Origin: Kingdonia uniflora
Lineage: Eukaryota; Streptophyta; Magnoliopsida; Ranunculales; Circaeasteraceae
Length of the DNA stretch: 64,000 bases
Assembly: GCA_014058105.1 (NCBI GenBank)
Contig: JACGCM010001948.1
Location: 4,588,001 to 4,652,000, forward strand
Direction: 5' to 3'
This document shows, one piece after another, positions 11,570-24,125 of the stretch. The notes beneath the pieces are model-generated. The model was not told the DNA's origin. It saw only the letters and a list, made by a program, of their open reading frames with translations, and searched no databases. The first letter of the stretch is position 1. Each line of letters begins with the position of its first letter. Position numbers and translations under genes: made by a program.

Positions 11570-12940
11570 GAACACTCAATATCGAAGTACTCGAAAGCCC
11601 AAGTATCGACATAATAGAAGTCAACTCTATCAATATTGAGGGCGAAAGTCTTGATCCTGATGACTGGCGTACACCTTTTCTAGCATTCTTTAACAGTTCC
11701 ACCTTAGCGAAGAATGCAAAAGGCAAGCGTTCGTTGCTAAAAAACTACCGACGATATACCATTCTCAAAGGCGGTCTACACCGCAAATCCCCAAACGGCA
11801 TACAACTCCATTGCATTTCCCAACGTGAAGTTGCCACCATATTTACTGAACTCTACGAAGGCAATTGCGGTGCCCACACTGTTGGTCGATCCATGGCTCT
11901 TCGAGCAATAACCCAGGGTTTATTCTAATCCTATCCCAATATGAAAAAAGAAGCTAAAAAATATACAAAGCACTGTGAAAAATGCCAACGTCGTGTCAAT
12001 GATATTTGAAGCTTCTCACAAGAACTCCATTACAACCAAGTTGCTTGGCCATTCAAGTGAGGGGCAATAGATCTCGTGGGCCCTTTACCCAAATCTTCGG
12101 GAAGCAGAGAACACATTTTAGTCGCCACAAATTATTTTATTTAATAGGTCGAAGCTGTGTCTTTATGTCGCACTTGGGAAGAAGAAGTTACCAAGTTCCT
12201 TTGGGAAAACATTATCACACGCTTCGGTTGCCCACATATGATTCGATGCGACAACGGTTCACAGTTCGTAGGGAACAAAGTCTGTAATTTCCTTAAAAAG
12301 TATAACATTATCCTTTCCCCCTCTACCCCTTATTACCCACAGGGAAATGGTCTTGTCGAAGCAATCAAAAAAACTATAGTCGATGCTTTTAAAAAATATG
12401 CCAAAGAGAAGAATGGCCGGTAGGTTCAAGAATTATAACATGTACTCTGGGACTACCGCACCACACCAAGAAAGGCGATGGGTTGTACTTCTTTCCACCT
12501 AGCTTATGGTACCAAAGCTGCGTTGCCCACTCAGTTAGAAGTGCCAATACGCGACCCTGACCTTCCCGATAAAGATAACGAGTTTGAACTTGTATGCAAT
12601 ATGTTATGGATCGATAAAACCAGAGACCGAGCCATAGCTAACCTCAGACGTTATCAAATCTCTCTCCAAAAGTTGCACAACAATAGAGTTCGACCAAGAA
12701 GCTTCTTTATTGGAGATTTAGTACTTCGATGAGACATACCCTCTTCGAAACCCTACAATGCCGGTAAGTTAGCCGAATCCTGGGAAAAACCATATTTCGT
12801 GTACGATATAACTGACAAAGGATCGTATTACCTAATGATAGAAGCTAAGGAGCTCCTTCCCAACCCTTGGAACACGATGCAATTAGTCTCATACAATAGG
12901 CCGCGGCCACCACCTTTCACAACTGATATAAATATAGTAT
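11570..12940 (+). pseudogene. Element A integrase
   Basis: Zinc-binding HHCC region at about 11770-12000 (GNCGAHTVGRS ... CEKCQRR). Core domain: first Asp at 12070-12072 (AIDLVG), second at 12250-12252 (RCDNGSQF), Glu at 12358-12360 (GNGLVEAI), a DD35E spacing. C-terminal domain about 12480-12730 (FHLAYGTKAALPTQLE, LVLR) and a tail to about 12940. Stops lie near 11925, 12007, 12150, 12421 and 12730, yet the catalytic triad is intact. Confidence 0.87.
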
Positions 12941-12984
12941 AATCAATGAACATATCTTTTTCCTTTGAGCTTCATTTCATGTCT

Positions 12985-13900
12985 CCTGTGAACTTCTTGA
13001 TTTGAGCAAACCTAAGTATCATGTTTACCCTTCAACCCGACTGATACTTGGTGGCGACCTCAAAGTTATTCAAGGTTCCAATTCGAGCACTCCCGAGTGG
13101 CATGAATGGTCGACAGAACGGATACTCGGGGATACATTGGGGCCGACCACATAATGATTCGTCTTGGCTCAAACCCACGGATAGAAATACCCTGGGGCAA
13201 CCTTCGAAGTCCTATGAACTTCATGATTTAGGCAAACCTAAGTACCATGTCAACCCTTCGACCCGACTGATACTTGGGGGCGACCTTAAAGTTTTTCAAG
13301 GTTCCAATTCGAGCACTCCCGAGTGGCATAAATGGTCGACAGACTAGACGCCTGGGGATGCATTGGGGTTGACCACATAATGCTTCATCTAGGCTCAAGC
13401 CTACAGATAGAAATACCCGGGGGTGACCTTCAAAGTCCTGTGAACTTCTTGATTTGGGCAATCCTAAGTATCATGTCAGCCCTTCGACCCGACTAATACT
13501 TGGGGGTGACCTCGAAGTTTTTCAAGGTTCCAATTCGAGCACTTCTGAGTGGCATGAATGGTCGATAGACCGGACGCTCGGGGATGCATTGGGGCCGACC
13601 ACATAATGCTTCATCTGGGCTCAAACCCGCTGATAGAAATACCCGGGGGCGACCTTCGAAGTCCTGTAAACTTTTTGATTTTGGCAAACCTAAGTATCAT
13701 GTCAACCCTTCGACCCAACTAATACTTGGGGGCGACCTTGAAGTTTTTCAAGGTTCTAATTTGAGCATTCTCGAGTGGCATGAATGGTCGACAGACTGAA
13801 CACTCAGGGATGCATTGAGGCCGACCACATAATACTTCACCTAGGGTCAAAAATGCGGATAGAAATACTCGGGGGTGACCTTCAAAGTCCTGCGCATTTT
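12985..13900 (+). repeat. 226-bp tandem array (four units) in element A
   Basis: The phrase aacttcttgattt and its variants recur at 12991, 13217, 13443, 13669 and, partly, near 13895, exactly 226 bp apart each time. Each unit holds 'ctgatacttgg', 'ttcgagcact', 'gaatggtcgacag' and 'ggccgaccacataatg'. The array starts just after the integrase stop and ends before the antisense gene. Open frames inside it repeat with the unit and are not genes. Confidence 0.95.
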
Positions 13901-14149
13901 TTGCTTCAATTTTTTCCCACCCTGTAGTTTTTAATATTGGGGTCTACATATCAAACATACTACCAAATTCATTTAAACACACAGATATACCAATACATAT
14001 CCAAATTGTTCCAATCCACCTATCAAACACAGTCACAACATACAATCTCAAAATAGTTTATTTCAGACAGAATACCTTCTCAAAACAACCCACTCACATA
14101 TGGTCACCCACATTCTCCATCGCCGCCGCCAATCCTGCACCACCAAGGT

Positions 14150-16440
14150 CTTTTACAACATCATCACCACCACCTTCGACTGCGGAATCCACTCCAACAT
14201 CACCACCACCACCACCTTTGACCGTATGATCCACTTCATCCCTTTCGTGTGTGCAACATCTTTGATAGAAGGCTCCTCCGTTGGAGGATAGAGTTTGAGG
14301 GTCTCTGGATCATATCCCAACCCATCCACAAATGTCTTCAAAGCTGTAGTCACCTCGCACTCCTGGTCGTACTTTGCCTGGAAACGTGCATGATTGTTTT
14401 GCAGCTGTTCCTCCTTACTGGCAAACTTTGCCTCCAGCATTACTACCTTTTGGTCACAACTGGCGATCGCCATTTGGGTTTCCCTCACAGCATCGGCTTG
14501 AATCTACAACCGTTCACCGACCCGGGTCTCCAACGACAGAATGGTCCCCTTCGTAAGCTCATGCCCATCCCTCGCCTCCTTTAACCTTTTACTCGATGCC
14601 TTTTGCACTCTGGTGAATGCAACCATCCAAGCATGCATCTGTACGAATCATAAATACTTCGACTAATGAGCAGTCCTCGAAACATATATTCATTTTCAAG
14701 CCTGAACATAAACTTACCTGACGCCAAAGCAAGTCAGCACACCGCCCCGCTTCCTCTGGGTTAGTGGCGCAGATAGTTATCATCGACTTGGCCATTACTC
14801 AAATGTCTTCCTCCTGCTTGACCGCGATTCGCCTAGCCTCAACTGGGTCATCCCCTTCGACCATCTGCTCGTGAGTCCTCTTTTGCCCAGTTGTCTTTGT
14901 CAAATGGGTTGTCGAGCTTTCGTCAGTGGCTTTGCCTTTGCCCTTGTTTGTCTACCGAGTTTCTTCAGAAATAGTCTCGAGTACGCTCGACTACGACATT
15001 CTGGGCCCTCTTCACCGATCCCTCGGTATAGGGATAGATTTTTGAGTCAGATTGTCGTACTCTATCTCACCTACCTTTGTAGAGGTACCTCCCTCATTTC
15101 TCCTCCTCGATGGCCTAGTGGCAACTGGAACGTCTCTCAGTAACGTATCCGTCTTCTTTCGTCTTTTTTTAGCAATACCAAGTTACCAAAATACCTTATT
15201 CACCCACACCTCAATCTCGTTGATTAGATCGTCGATATAAGTCCTTGAGGAGCTTTAATGCATTATTGGTAAGCTTTGCAAAATAGCAAATTGAAAGTCA
15301 TCATGCTAGTCGAACAAAAACAACAACATATATGATTACCAATTTACTTGTATTGAATAGCTTATTCTTCAGCCTAAATTCTAACTCCCCATGGGCATTC
15401 TCATAATGCCCCTTCACTATCACCAGAGCCTAATCCCACCCATGAGCCATCAAACATAGGTCGAATAACCTCAGTTTGTCAGAGTGGCACTGAATGTGAT
15501 ACGTCCTGACCTTTTAATTCGCCTTTTTCGAATAGAACGACACTATGTCGAACTATTCGATTACAGACCTCCCCTCGTGTTTTAGCTCCACATTCATCCC
15601 TTCAATCGCCCTCATCATCTCATAAAATTTACCATTCATATGACATGGAGCCAAATCTCAGAAGTTCCATCCCTAAACAAATCTGCCCCCTGAGTGCCAT
15701 TATTCCCTCATAAGGTAAATCCATAAATTAATACTTGGCCTTTAACGGCACCAATATGACACCCTTATTCTCCAAACCGTGTTTTTCCATAAATCGGTCC
15801 ATCCTCGCCTATTCCTGAGGAGAAACTTGTCCGACATACGTCCCCTTATCATCTGTCTCTATGCTACTATCACTCACATCCTCTTCCCCTTCGTCCCCCT
15901 CATCCCCCGAAGGTTCGACCCCAACCTCGTCACCCCTTTCCTCCTTCTCATCTTCTTCTTCATAATTCTCTCTGACTATTCGAACCCTACACCGGCTCCT
16001 AGTCGATGCTCCAACATCTGGCTCTACTACAGCCAATGGTGCATCTGCAACAATTTATAACTCCTCCACGTCACTGTTTACCTCCCTTCGACTGGATGTA
16101 CTTGGTTCATTCACTTTGTCCTCATCATCGAAGCTCAACGGGTACGCACTATGCCCTACATAAGAAAATGAGTGACATTAGCTCGATATATTAGAGTATC
16201 AAGTTTTGGTTTCCTACTACACTATTACCTACCCACTCATACCCATCGGCCGTACCACGACCGACTACTCGATTACTATCCCTTCTACTCCCTTAATTTT
16301 TAGTATTTCTTCTTCATCGGACTTCTCAGTCCCGTCTCTCACACCCTATCCTAGTTATGCTGTAACCGACATCCCAGCAAACATCAACCCCCTCTCCCAC
16401 CCAAGATTCAAACAAAAATATAATGATAGTCATAGCTAAT
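14150..16440 (-). pseudogene. Element A antisense gene with a coiled-coil C-terminus
   Basis: Read on the minus strand. C-terminal exon 14638-14150 encodes a helix-rich segment (LEAKFASKEEQLQNNHARF) and ends GYDPETLKLYPPTEE. A 79-bp intron (14717-14639) has donor gtaagttt and acceptor ttcgtacag; joining restores one frame with the exon before it (CADLLWRQ). Upstream, RPSRRRNEGGTSTKVGEIE and LTKTTGQKRTHEQMVEG are readable to about 15150, then the frame decays toward 16440. The layout matches the antisense genes of B and D. Extra antisense ORFs between integrase and LTR are known in Tat elements; the function is not known. Confidence 0.65.
14639..14717 (-). other. Spliceosomal-type intron in the antisense gene of A
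   Basis: 79 bp, gtaagt donor, ctcat branch-like site and tacag acceptor on the minus strand. Its position, just before the coiled-coil exon, matches the intron at 26652-26581 in B. Confidence 0.55.
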
Positions 16441-17923
16441 GGAGGATCGATCATCAAACATGCTTGTTTAATATGATTACCAATGTCCAAGAACAAATCC
16501 AGTGGCAACAATGGCGTCTCTGGCTTCTTTATGTAATAACAAGGTATTTTCTCTTTTATACCTCTCTCTCTCTCTCTTTGTATTTGATTGAAAATAGTGT
16601 CTCTCTTTTTCTCCCCTCTTTAAATAATAGCCCCTAAAACCGCCACGGTTTCCCCAGCCGTCATCATTACCACTACCCCCACTCCTTCTCCCAGTTCTCC
16701 CCATTTTCAGGCAATCTAAGTATTTACCATACTTCCCTTATTTGTACATAGGGGTATGCGTACCACATTTCCCATAACAGAGTATTTCCTTCACTCTTTC
16801 GAACCCTCGATACCCTCTAAAAAGTAATTATTATACATGTTTTGGCCTTCGATAACCCTCTTCCTTCGACACCAGGCTCTGAAAACCCTATCCGGGCCTG
16901 CCACATCCCCTTTAATTACCTATACGTGGCCACCACCCCATTCCCAAGAAAACATAATTATGGCCTGCTACGACACACTGCCCTATACACAGTATCACTT
17001 CTGACACCTCTGCCATTTCGGTTGTTAGCTTTTGCAGTCGAAGCCTTTCATACCCTCACTTTTTTAGCCATCTTATAAGCTCAACTATAGTCGCACCCCT
17101 CGACCACATTCTTTTGACCATCGATCAATGATCTTCACTCTTACCGGCGTATCATATTTTATTCCTATTCATTTTTTATATCAATGCTTAACCGCGCCTA
17201 CATTATCATCACCTACATTACCTACCACTGTTACACTTTCACACATCAATAACCAAATCTTTGTTTTATTCAAAAAAAAACTGCGGGAATACAACAACAA
17301 AAAAATAACAACACCAACAACAATAACATCCCACTCTACATACACACTCATAATATTGAAGACCCCCCTAATTACACGTGAGGCAGTTCTTCTAGTGCCC
17401 CGAGCAAGCCTTGGCAGCGTCTTTAGATTTCACCAGTCACTCTGCCAGGCGCCAGAACATATAGGATCATTGAGTCACACTCGAGAGGTACCATTGAATG
17501 ACCCCCCACCAGTACGTGAACGACTCCCCGTAGATCACTTCTCCTGGCTCCAACTCACCAAGTCTGACATCAGCGCCCCCAAGTCTCTATCCCCAAAATA
17601 TTGTTGCCTCAAAATCATAGCCTTGGCATCTAATCATTCCTTTTTTCTCCTCAAGTTTCTTCTGGTATCGTGTATTAGGAGTGGGGGTTCTATTACTGTA
17701 GTGAATAGAGAGGAAGATGAAGATTATTTGAACTTTCCACCACAAATGTCCCCTATTTATATCCTGTTTAAGGTGCATTAATTACTTACCTTAATCAGCA
17801 TTATCTGAATTACTCTCCTTGGAACTACCCTTATTCACACCAGCAAACTTTTCAACTTCCCATGCCCAAAAGTTTTTCTCAGCACGCGCCCTCTACAGTA
17901 ATTTTCAAGCCCCCCCCCCCCCT
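16441..17923. other. Element A spacer between antisense gene and 3' LTR
   Basis: Mostly non-coding. Contains a CT microsatellite (16561-16580) and, on the minus strand at about 17780-17520, a weak frame ending LELEPGE-like that may be the counterpart of the antisense first exon of B and E. A run of 13 C (17910-17922) stands just before the polypurine tract. Confidence 0.45.
16561..16580. repeat. CT microsatellite
   Basis: Short run of CT dinucleotides. Confidence 0.9.
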
Positions 17924-17936
17924 GAGAGGGGGCGAA
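17924..17936 (+). other. Polypurine tract of element A
   Basis: gagagggggcgaa directly before the TGTAGTAGCC start of the 3' LTR; comparable tracts precede the 3' LTRs of B and E. Confidence 0.8.
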
Positions 17937-18614
17937 TGTAGTAGCCTACTCGCAGCAGTCTAGAACTAGCCGAATAGTCAAAGGCTACATCAAAGCATAC
18001 TAAAAGACTAAAAGCGCAGTCAGGCAGCATCAAAGCCTATGAAGCCTCTTGGGAGTAACCGAATACTCGAATACAACAGTAAAGCTAGTCAAAGCCAAAG
18101 ATAAAGGCAGTCGGCCAATACTAGTCCCAGAAAGGCATCGACCATAGGAACACATGGTCAAAGGCTGACAGATCTGAACACCAGCTTACCAGATAAAAGA
18201 GTGAAACAAGCTGCTAGATAACTACAATGTCATAACCAACTCCACGTACAGAACAGTTGTCCCAAAGGATATACATGCCCCCTCATGGTGACTCACCCCA
18301 TTTCTATCTCCTATAAATAAGAAAAGGAGGACACTGTGAAGAGGTTAGAAAAACTTTGCCTAAGAACCCTCCTAACAATACCTTCGAATACCTTGTAACC
18401 TTTTATTAACTCGAACTGACATCTAACTCAACATCTATACAATCTTTTATTCAAATCCTCGCTAGAGGTTGTGGAGAACCCAAATTATGGACTCCACGCA
18501 AGTATGTTAGTGCATTAAACTAGTTATTTATAGTCTTATATATTTGCTAATTCGCCGAAGATAACCTCCGTGGTGTAAGAGCTAGTTTACCCCCTACAAA
18601 ACTTGGCCCCTACA
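17937..18614 (+). repeat. 3' LTR of element A
   Basis: Begins TGTAGTAGCC, ends CCCCTACA. TATA box CTATAAATA at 18311-18319. Followed by the attgg duplication. Confidence 0.92.
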
Positions 18615-18619
18615 ATTGG
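18615..18619. repeat. Target-site duplication of element A, right copy (attgg)
   Basis: Exact match to 598-602; gag of element B resumes here. Confidence 0.9.
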
Positions 18620-19560
18620 GAATTTACTCCAATCTCAACCACATCCCCTATCTTCAGTTCGCAATAATTCTACAAGAAGAACCACTTTGGTGATTCTACT
18701 CTTTACCTGAATATTCCATACTCACATTCGATCAGCTGCAAAAACAATTCATCAAGACGTATGCTCCCAACAGAGTCAAAGAAGAAAATTTATATTCTTT
18801 TATTAGTCTTAAACAAATCACAGGGAGAGAAGTTCAAGGCTTTTGAAAATAAGTTTTTGGAGCTCGCGCGAAAAGTGGTAATCTCAATCAGAAAACAGCT
18901 GTTACTGCTTTTAGCAACGCGCTTCAGCTCAATTGCAAGGCCAAAGAGTACCTCTTTCTCAACAAACCTGTGACTTTGGAGGATTTGATCACCAATGACA
19001 ATAGGTATGTCATCCTAGAAATAATGATGTCCGAAAGGCATAAATCTACTAAATCCATCCTGATAACCAAAGGTCCATCTACAGAACAGAACAATAAACC
19101 GAAGGAGGATCAGGGTGATCAAAAGCTTTCCAAGGGCAACACTGGCAATCCTCGAAAAGGTGGTACATTACCTAAACCGGACCACCCGAAGATGAATGCT
19201 CAAATCTCCAAATTTCCCAATCCTATCCAAGGACAAGCTGTACCCTCCCTCTCAACCATTGGAGCCAATTAAAAGTCGCCTGTACTGCATGCATCACAAG
19301 GTAAACCATTATTCTACTGATAGTTGTTATTCTTTACAGAGGTTGCTGGAATATATTTTTAAGGAGGGATGGATGTACGAATACATTATCGACCTGGAAT
19401 CATACAAGGATGGCAGCTATAAGAAGCAGTTCGAAGTAATCCAGGTCGAAGATCAAGCTGAGGAAAAGCATCTCTACCATATATACCGTAACAACATGAT
19501 CAAAATTCATCAGATCAACAACTCTTGCATATTCAAGTGTAGGAGACTATAAATTGCTAC
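18620..19560 (+). pseudogene. Element B gag, C-terminal part
   Basis: Continues the gag cut at 597. Words: FDQLQKQFIKTYAPNR (about 18730-18780), LNCKAKEYLFLNKPVTLEDL (about 18930-18990), then an HHK...C zinc-knuckle-like stretch (MHHKVNHYSTDSCYSLQ, about 19288-19342). Three frames are used and several stops are present. Counterpart in F: 61309-62250. Confidence 0.85.
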
Positions 19561-19589
19561 AATATCACACCTCAAGATAAAAAGGCCAA

Positions 19590-20110
19590 GCTTCAACCTG
19601 AGTCGAGCAATCGCCAGCTTGGGATCTTATTCGAAGATTATGACATTAGTCATGTTAAATTTCCACATCATGATGCATTAGTCATAATGCTCAAGATGAA
19701 GAAGTTTGTCGTGCATATAATGATGATCGATACTGGATGCGGTATTAAGATTCTCTTTTAGAGCACAATCGACCATATGGGATTGGCCGATCAAGTTATT
19801 CCAAGCGAAACCAATATCAGTGGATTCAATGGTTCTAAAGAAGAGCGAGTAGGCAAGATCATCTTACCTAATACAGCAGGACAAACCACAATCAGTTTCT
19901 TCATCTACGTTACCAACGCCAAATTTCGTTATCTCAAGATTATGGGCCGCTGTTAGATTCACAACATGGAAGCAATCGCTTCCACCTATCATCAAGCACT
20001 TCATTTTAAACATAATAATGGTATCTATGAAATGAAAGGTAGTCAAAAGCTTTCTTGAGCTTGCGAAAATACCGTCTCTGCCATTCTAGATACCTCAGAC
20101 AGATATGCTG
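19590..20110 (+). pseudogene. Element B aspartic protease
   Basis: MMIDTGCGIKILF at about 19720-19760: the active-site DTGS of F (62425-62436) reads DTGC here, and a TAG follows. GFNGSKEERVGKI and IMGRC-IHNMEAIASTYHQ complete the fold. It ends near the SAILDTSDRYAA block. Confidence 0.85.
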
Positions 20111-20369
20111 CATAATAATTATAGAAAGTTGATCACCTTGATGATCAGTCTTCAATAGAAGAACCTACAGAATACATCAACATTGATGGACCTAGTAGTG
20201 GTACTTTAATCGTACCAAGCTGATCCAGCACGATAAGGATGCTCTTATTTAATTCTTACGACTGAATCGAGATGTCTTTGCGTAAACTTTTGAAGAGATA
20301 CCTGGGGGCCACGATGGTCAAACAGAAGCAACAACGACTATCACCTCATCTTTGAGATAAAGCTAACAT

Positions 20370-21090
20370 GGAGATTGAGAAATTGATCAAAGTGGGATTC
20401 CTTCAAGAAGCTAGGTATCCAGATTGGATATCCAACATCGTCGCTGTCCCAAAAAAGAATAGAAAAGTCTGAGTTTGTGTAGATTTTACAGATCAAAACA
20501 AACATACTCTAAAGGATAGTTTCTCTCTTCCCAATATACATTAAATTCATGATTCCATGGCAGGTCACGAACTCCTATCTGTAATGGATGCTACTTCCTA
20601 ATACAATCAGATTCCTCTCTTGGAAGAAGATCAAGAAAAGACCACTTTCATCACTGAAAGAGGACTTTACTGCTACAAAGTCATGCCATTCGAACACAAA
20701 AATATATGCGCGACTTATCAGCGGTTAATGGCTACTATATTAAAAGCACATTTTGAGAAAATCATGGAAGTCTACATTGATGATCTCCTGCGCAAGAGCA
20801 TACAGTCATTCAACCATATTACAGATTTCAACACAATATTCAACATTCTTCGATCTTACGGGATACGATTCAATCATGATAAGTGTTAATTCAGAGTACA
20901 TTCAGGCTGATTCTACGGCCATCTCATCAGCAAGAAGGGGATTGAGGCCGATCCATATCAAATTCGAGCTCTTTTCAACATGCCATCTCCAAAGACAATG
21001 AAAGACGTATAAAAACTCGCTGGTAAAATTACTGCTATCAACCAATTCGTTTCTAAATATTCAGATCGCTGACGTTTGCTGTGCCTACTA
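20370..21090 (+). pseudogene. Element B reverse transcriptase
   Basis: WISNIVAVPKKN (about 20425-20460), CVDFTDQNKHTLKDSF, VMDATS-YNQIPLL, and VYIDDLL with the catalytic YIDD at 20772-20783. The DD pair is intact but stops interrupt the finger and palm regions (near 20470, 20545, 20598, 20887). Thumb region to about 21090 (KLAGKITAINQFVSK). Confidence 0.88.
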
Positions 21091-21189
21091 CTCCGCGGTT
21101 GTACCAAATGAGGAAAAGTTTAGCCCAATACAGAGATCCAATAGACATCATAATATGAGGAAACTTTTTAGGATCTCGAAACCTATTTG

Positions 21190-22080
21190 TGGAAGTCTCC
21201 CATCATGAGCACCTAAGTAGATAATGAGGAACTGATTATCTATCTAGCAGTTACAGATACTTCAATCAGCTCAGTTCTCATTTGACTTGAAGAGAAAATT
21301 AAAAAGCCTATTTACTTTATCAGTAAAACCCTCACTTCAGCGGAGATGAGGTATTCTTAAATCGAGAGACTCCTTCTAACTTTGGTTTATACTTCACAAA
21401 AACTTAAGCACTGCATTCAAGCTCACTCAGTCAAAGTCATAATAAACTACCCACTCCGAGAAGTTTTGTCCACAAAAAAAAAGAAATCCAGGAGAGTACA
21501 ACAATGGTCAGTCAATTTTAGTGAACATGATATCAAGTTTGAATAATGACATTTAGAAAAGAGTCAGGCCGTTGCCAGTTTTCTCATAGATTTTTTAGTA
21601 GAAGATTCTGAGTGGGAGGAGCACGATCCTGATCTTGCAGAAGAAATTATAAAAGATCCGCCCACCAAAGCATTTGACGAACAAGCTGAATGGGTTACAA
21701 AGAAAGGGTGAAGACTTCTTACATATGGTTCAGCAGGACCCACAGGGTCAAGAATTGAAATCGCATTGATTACCCTTTCCAATGATAGAATCGGGAAAGC
21801 AATCCATATATATTTTAAAGCCTCCAACAATATTACTGAATATGATTCCCTCGTTCATGGACTCGACCTCACACTAGAGCTCGGCGTCCCTGAGCTCTTA
21901 GTCTATTCAGATTCTCTACTCATCGCTCACCATTACTCTGAACAATACAAGAAGGATAGAAAGATGATCGAATTTGTAGCCCTCGTTGTAGATAGGATGA
22001 GCTAGTTTGCGAAAGCAACTCTCAATTATCTTCTTCAAGGTAAAAGCAGATACGCCGATTTCTAGGCATATCTAGCCAGG
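21190..22080 (+). pseudogene. Element B RNase H and archaeal-type RNase H
   Basis: First RNase H at about 21230-21600 (IIYLAVTDTSISSVLI, YFISKTLTSAE, VQQWSVNFSEHDIKFE). Second, archaeal type, at about 21720-22010 (YGSAGPTGS, NNITEYDSLVHGLDL, YSDSLLIAHH). The first ligand Asp of the second domain has become Tyr (YGSA where D has DGSA), so that domain is inactive; the E and second D remain. Confidence 0.82.
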
Positions 22081-22249
22081 GTCTTGGGTAAAGAAGCTAG
22101 ATATCTCCAGATCAAAGTGACATCAACCCCCAGCATTTATCGACATTCTGTATGCACGATCAATACTGGGGCCGATGAAGAGGATGATGATGATTGGCAA
22201 AAGATCTTCCTTGCCTACCTTGGCACCGTCAATGAATGTAAAGGGCCCC

Positions 22250-23440
22250 TTCCAACAGATCTATAAGAGCGTTGACAATTGATTGAAAACTCAAAGTGCT
22301 ACACAAATCAAAACATATTTTTATATCACCGTTCAGTCTCGAGGTCTTACCTCATGTACCTCTCCAGAAAGAAAGCAGACAAAATTCTCAAAGACTTACA
22401 TAAATGGACTTATGGCTCCCATGCCGCAGGTCGATCACTCGCTAGCAGAGCAATTACACAAAGAGTATTTTGGCCAGGCATGCGCAAGCAAGTAGAAGAG
22501 TAATCATGTAAATACGATACATGTCAATGACATGAACACATGATTTGTACCCCTGCGCTCGAACTAGACGCAAGCAAGGTGTTCTGGCCATTCAAGCGAT
22601 GGGCACTCGATCTCATCGGGGAATTTCCTAGTACTCTAGGAAACAAACGATACCTACTAGTAGCTACAAATTATTTTACAAAATGGGTAGAAGGAGTTCT
22701 ACTCTATCGAACTAGAGAAGAAGAGGTCATCTCTTTTATCTGAGAACACATCATTACTTGGTTTGGATTCCCCCACTTAATTCGTATCAATAATGGGCCA
22801 CAATTCGTTGGAGAAAAAGTCATAGCTTTTTTTAACAAACACAATATCATCCACTCACCATCTAATCCCTACTACCCTCAAGGCAACGGCCAAGCCGAAA
22901 TTACTAATAAATCTAACCATGGTGAATGGACTCAAGAAAAGGCTTCACTCACAGAAAAAAGAAAATTGAATACGAGAGCTCCCTCATGTCTTATGGGCAT
23001 ACCGTACCACACTACGTCAATCAACCGGTTATACCCCATTCCTTCTCGCCTATGGTACAGAAGCCATCATTCCAATAGAATAACGTCATCTAGTCAAAGA
23101 TCACGAGCTTACCAACGAAGAAAATGAGTTTGAATTGGCCTGCAACATGAATTGGATTAATGAGACTAGGGAACGCGCAATTGCTAACCTAGATTGATAT
23201 TACCATATGCTAGCTAGTTCATACAACAGAAGAGTTTGAAGCCGTACTTTCCAAATTGATGATCTCGTCCTCAGAGAAATCTCTAAACACAGAATAGTGA
23301 TACATGTCGAGATACTGATAGAAAATTGGGAGGGTCCATTCCTAATAATTGGTTAAACTAGTATGGGATCGTATTATCTCATGGAGGAACAGGGAGTTCG
23401 AATCTAAAATCCATGGAACACTAGGTGACTAAAACGGTAC
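22250..23440 (+). pseudogene. Element B integrase
   Basis: Zinc region about 22380-22530 (GSHAAGRSLASRAIT), core 22590-22900. First Asp is kept (ALDLIGEFP, 22609-22611) and the Glu is kept (GQAEITN), but the second Asp reads Asn (RINNGPQFVG), a G-to-A change that removes a catalytic ligand. C-terminal domain to about 23400 in shifted frames. Confidence 0.86.
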
Positions 23441-23585
23441 TATCATTAAGTCCCTCACAACTTCTCTTCAAAATTCTCGTTCTTTCCATTCCAAAAGTGA
23501 GATTTTCATCTCCATGCAATGTACATCCTATTCTATTCAATGAAAACTTCCAAGTTTTTTCCCACATGACTTTCTACTTACGAAG

Positions 23586-24125
23586 ATAATACATAAATTA
23601 AAGCAAAGGTAATACTAGCTTTCAATCGACGTCTATTCTGATTAAAGCAAAGGTAAAACTAGCTTTTAATCGCACTCTATACATACTCTATAATTAAAAT
23701 GAAGGTAATACTAGTTTTCAATCAAAGAACTCTACCAGATATAAGATAAAATAAAGGTAAAACTAGATTTCATCTCTAAATATGGCTGCGACAATTATAC
23801 CGATTAAAGCAAAGGTAAAACTAGCTTTTAATCAAACTCTATACATACTCTGCGATTAAAACGAAGGTAATGCTAGTTTTCAATCAAAGAACTCTACAAG
23901 ACATAAGATAAAGCAAAGGTAAAACTAGTTTTCATCTCTCAGTATGGCTGCGACAATTATACCGAATAAAACAAAAGTAAAATTAGCTTTCAATCAAACT
24001 TTATGCATACTTTGCAATTAAAATGAAGGTAATACTAGTTTTCAATTAAAGAACTCTGCCAGACATAAGATAAAGCAAATGTAAAACTAGCTTTCATTTC
24101 TTAATATGTCTGCGACAGATACTAT
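23586..24125 (+). repeat. 162-bp higher-order tandem repeat in element B
   Basis: Unit starts (gattaaagcaaaggtaaaact and variants) at 23640, 23802 and 23964, exactly 162 bp apart, with a partial unit from 23586. Each unit is three diverged modules of about 54 bp sharing 'aaggtaa-actag-ttt-atc': an aactctatacatactct type, a cagacataa type and a ctcaatatggctgcgacaattatacc type. It lies just after the integrase, as the array in A does. Confidence 0.93.

Larger units (their letters stand above)
603..18614 (+). mobile_element. Tat-lineage Ty3/gypsy element A, complete but dead
   Basis: Two matching LTRs (603-1293, 17937-18614) flank an internal region with primer site, gag, protease, reverse transcriptase, RNase H, archaeal-type RNase H, integrase, a 226-bp tandem array, an antisense gene and a polypurine tract. 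Without the nested LARD (3283-9293 plus one duplication) it is about 12 kb. It inserted into the gag of element B with a perfect attgg duplication. Coding regions are broken by stops and frameshifts. Its base composition is richer in C than that of B, D or F, and its gag and pol words differ from theirs, so it is a separate family. Confidence 0.92.

Noticed and set aside
13048..13799. Open frames on both strands around the 226-bp array
   Set aside because: They repeat with the array period and are by-products of it.
17128..17781. 217-codon plus-strand frame
   Set aside because: Low-complexity, begins in spacer, no domain; the minus strand holds the better candidate for this region.
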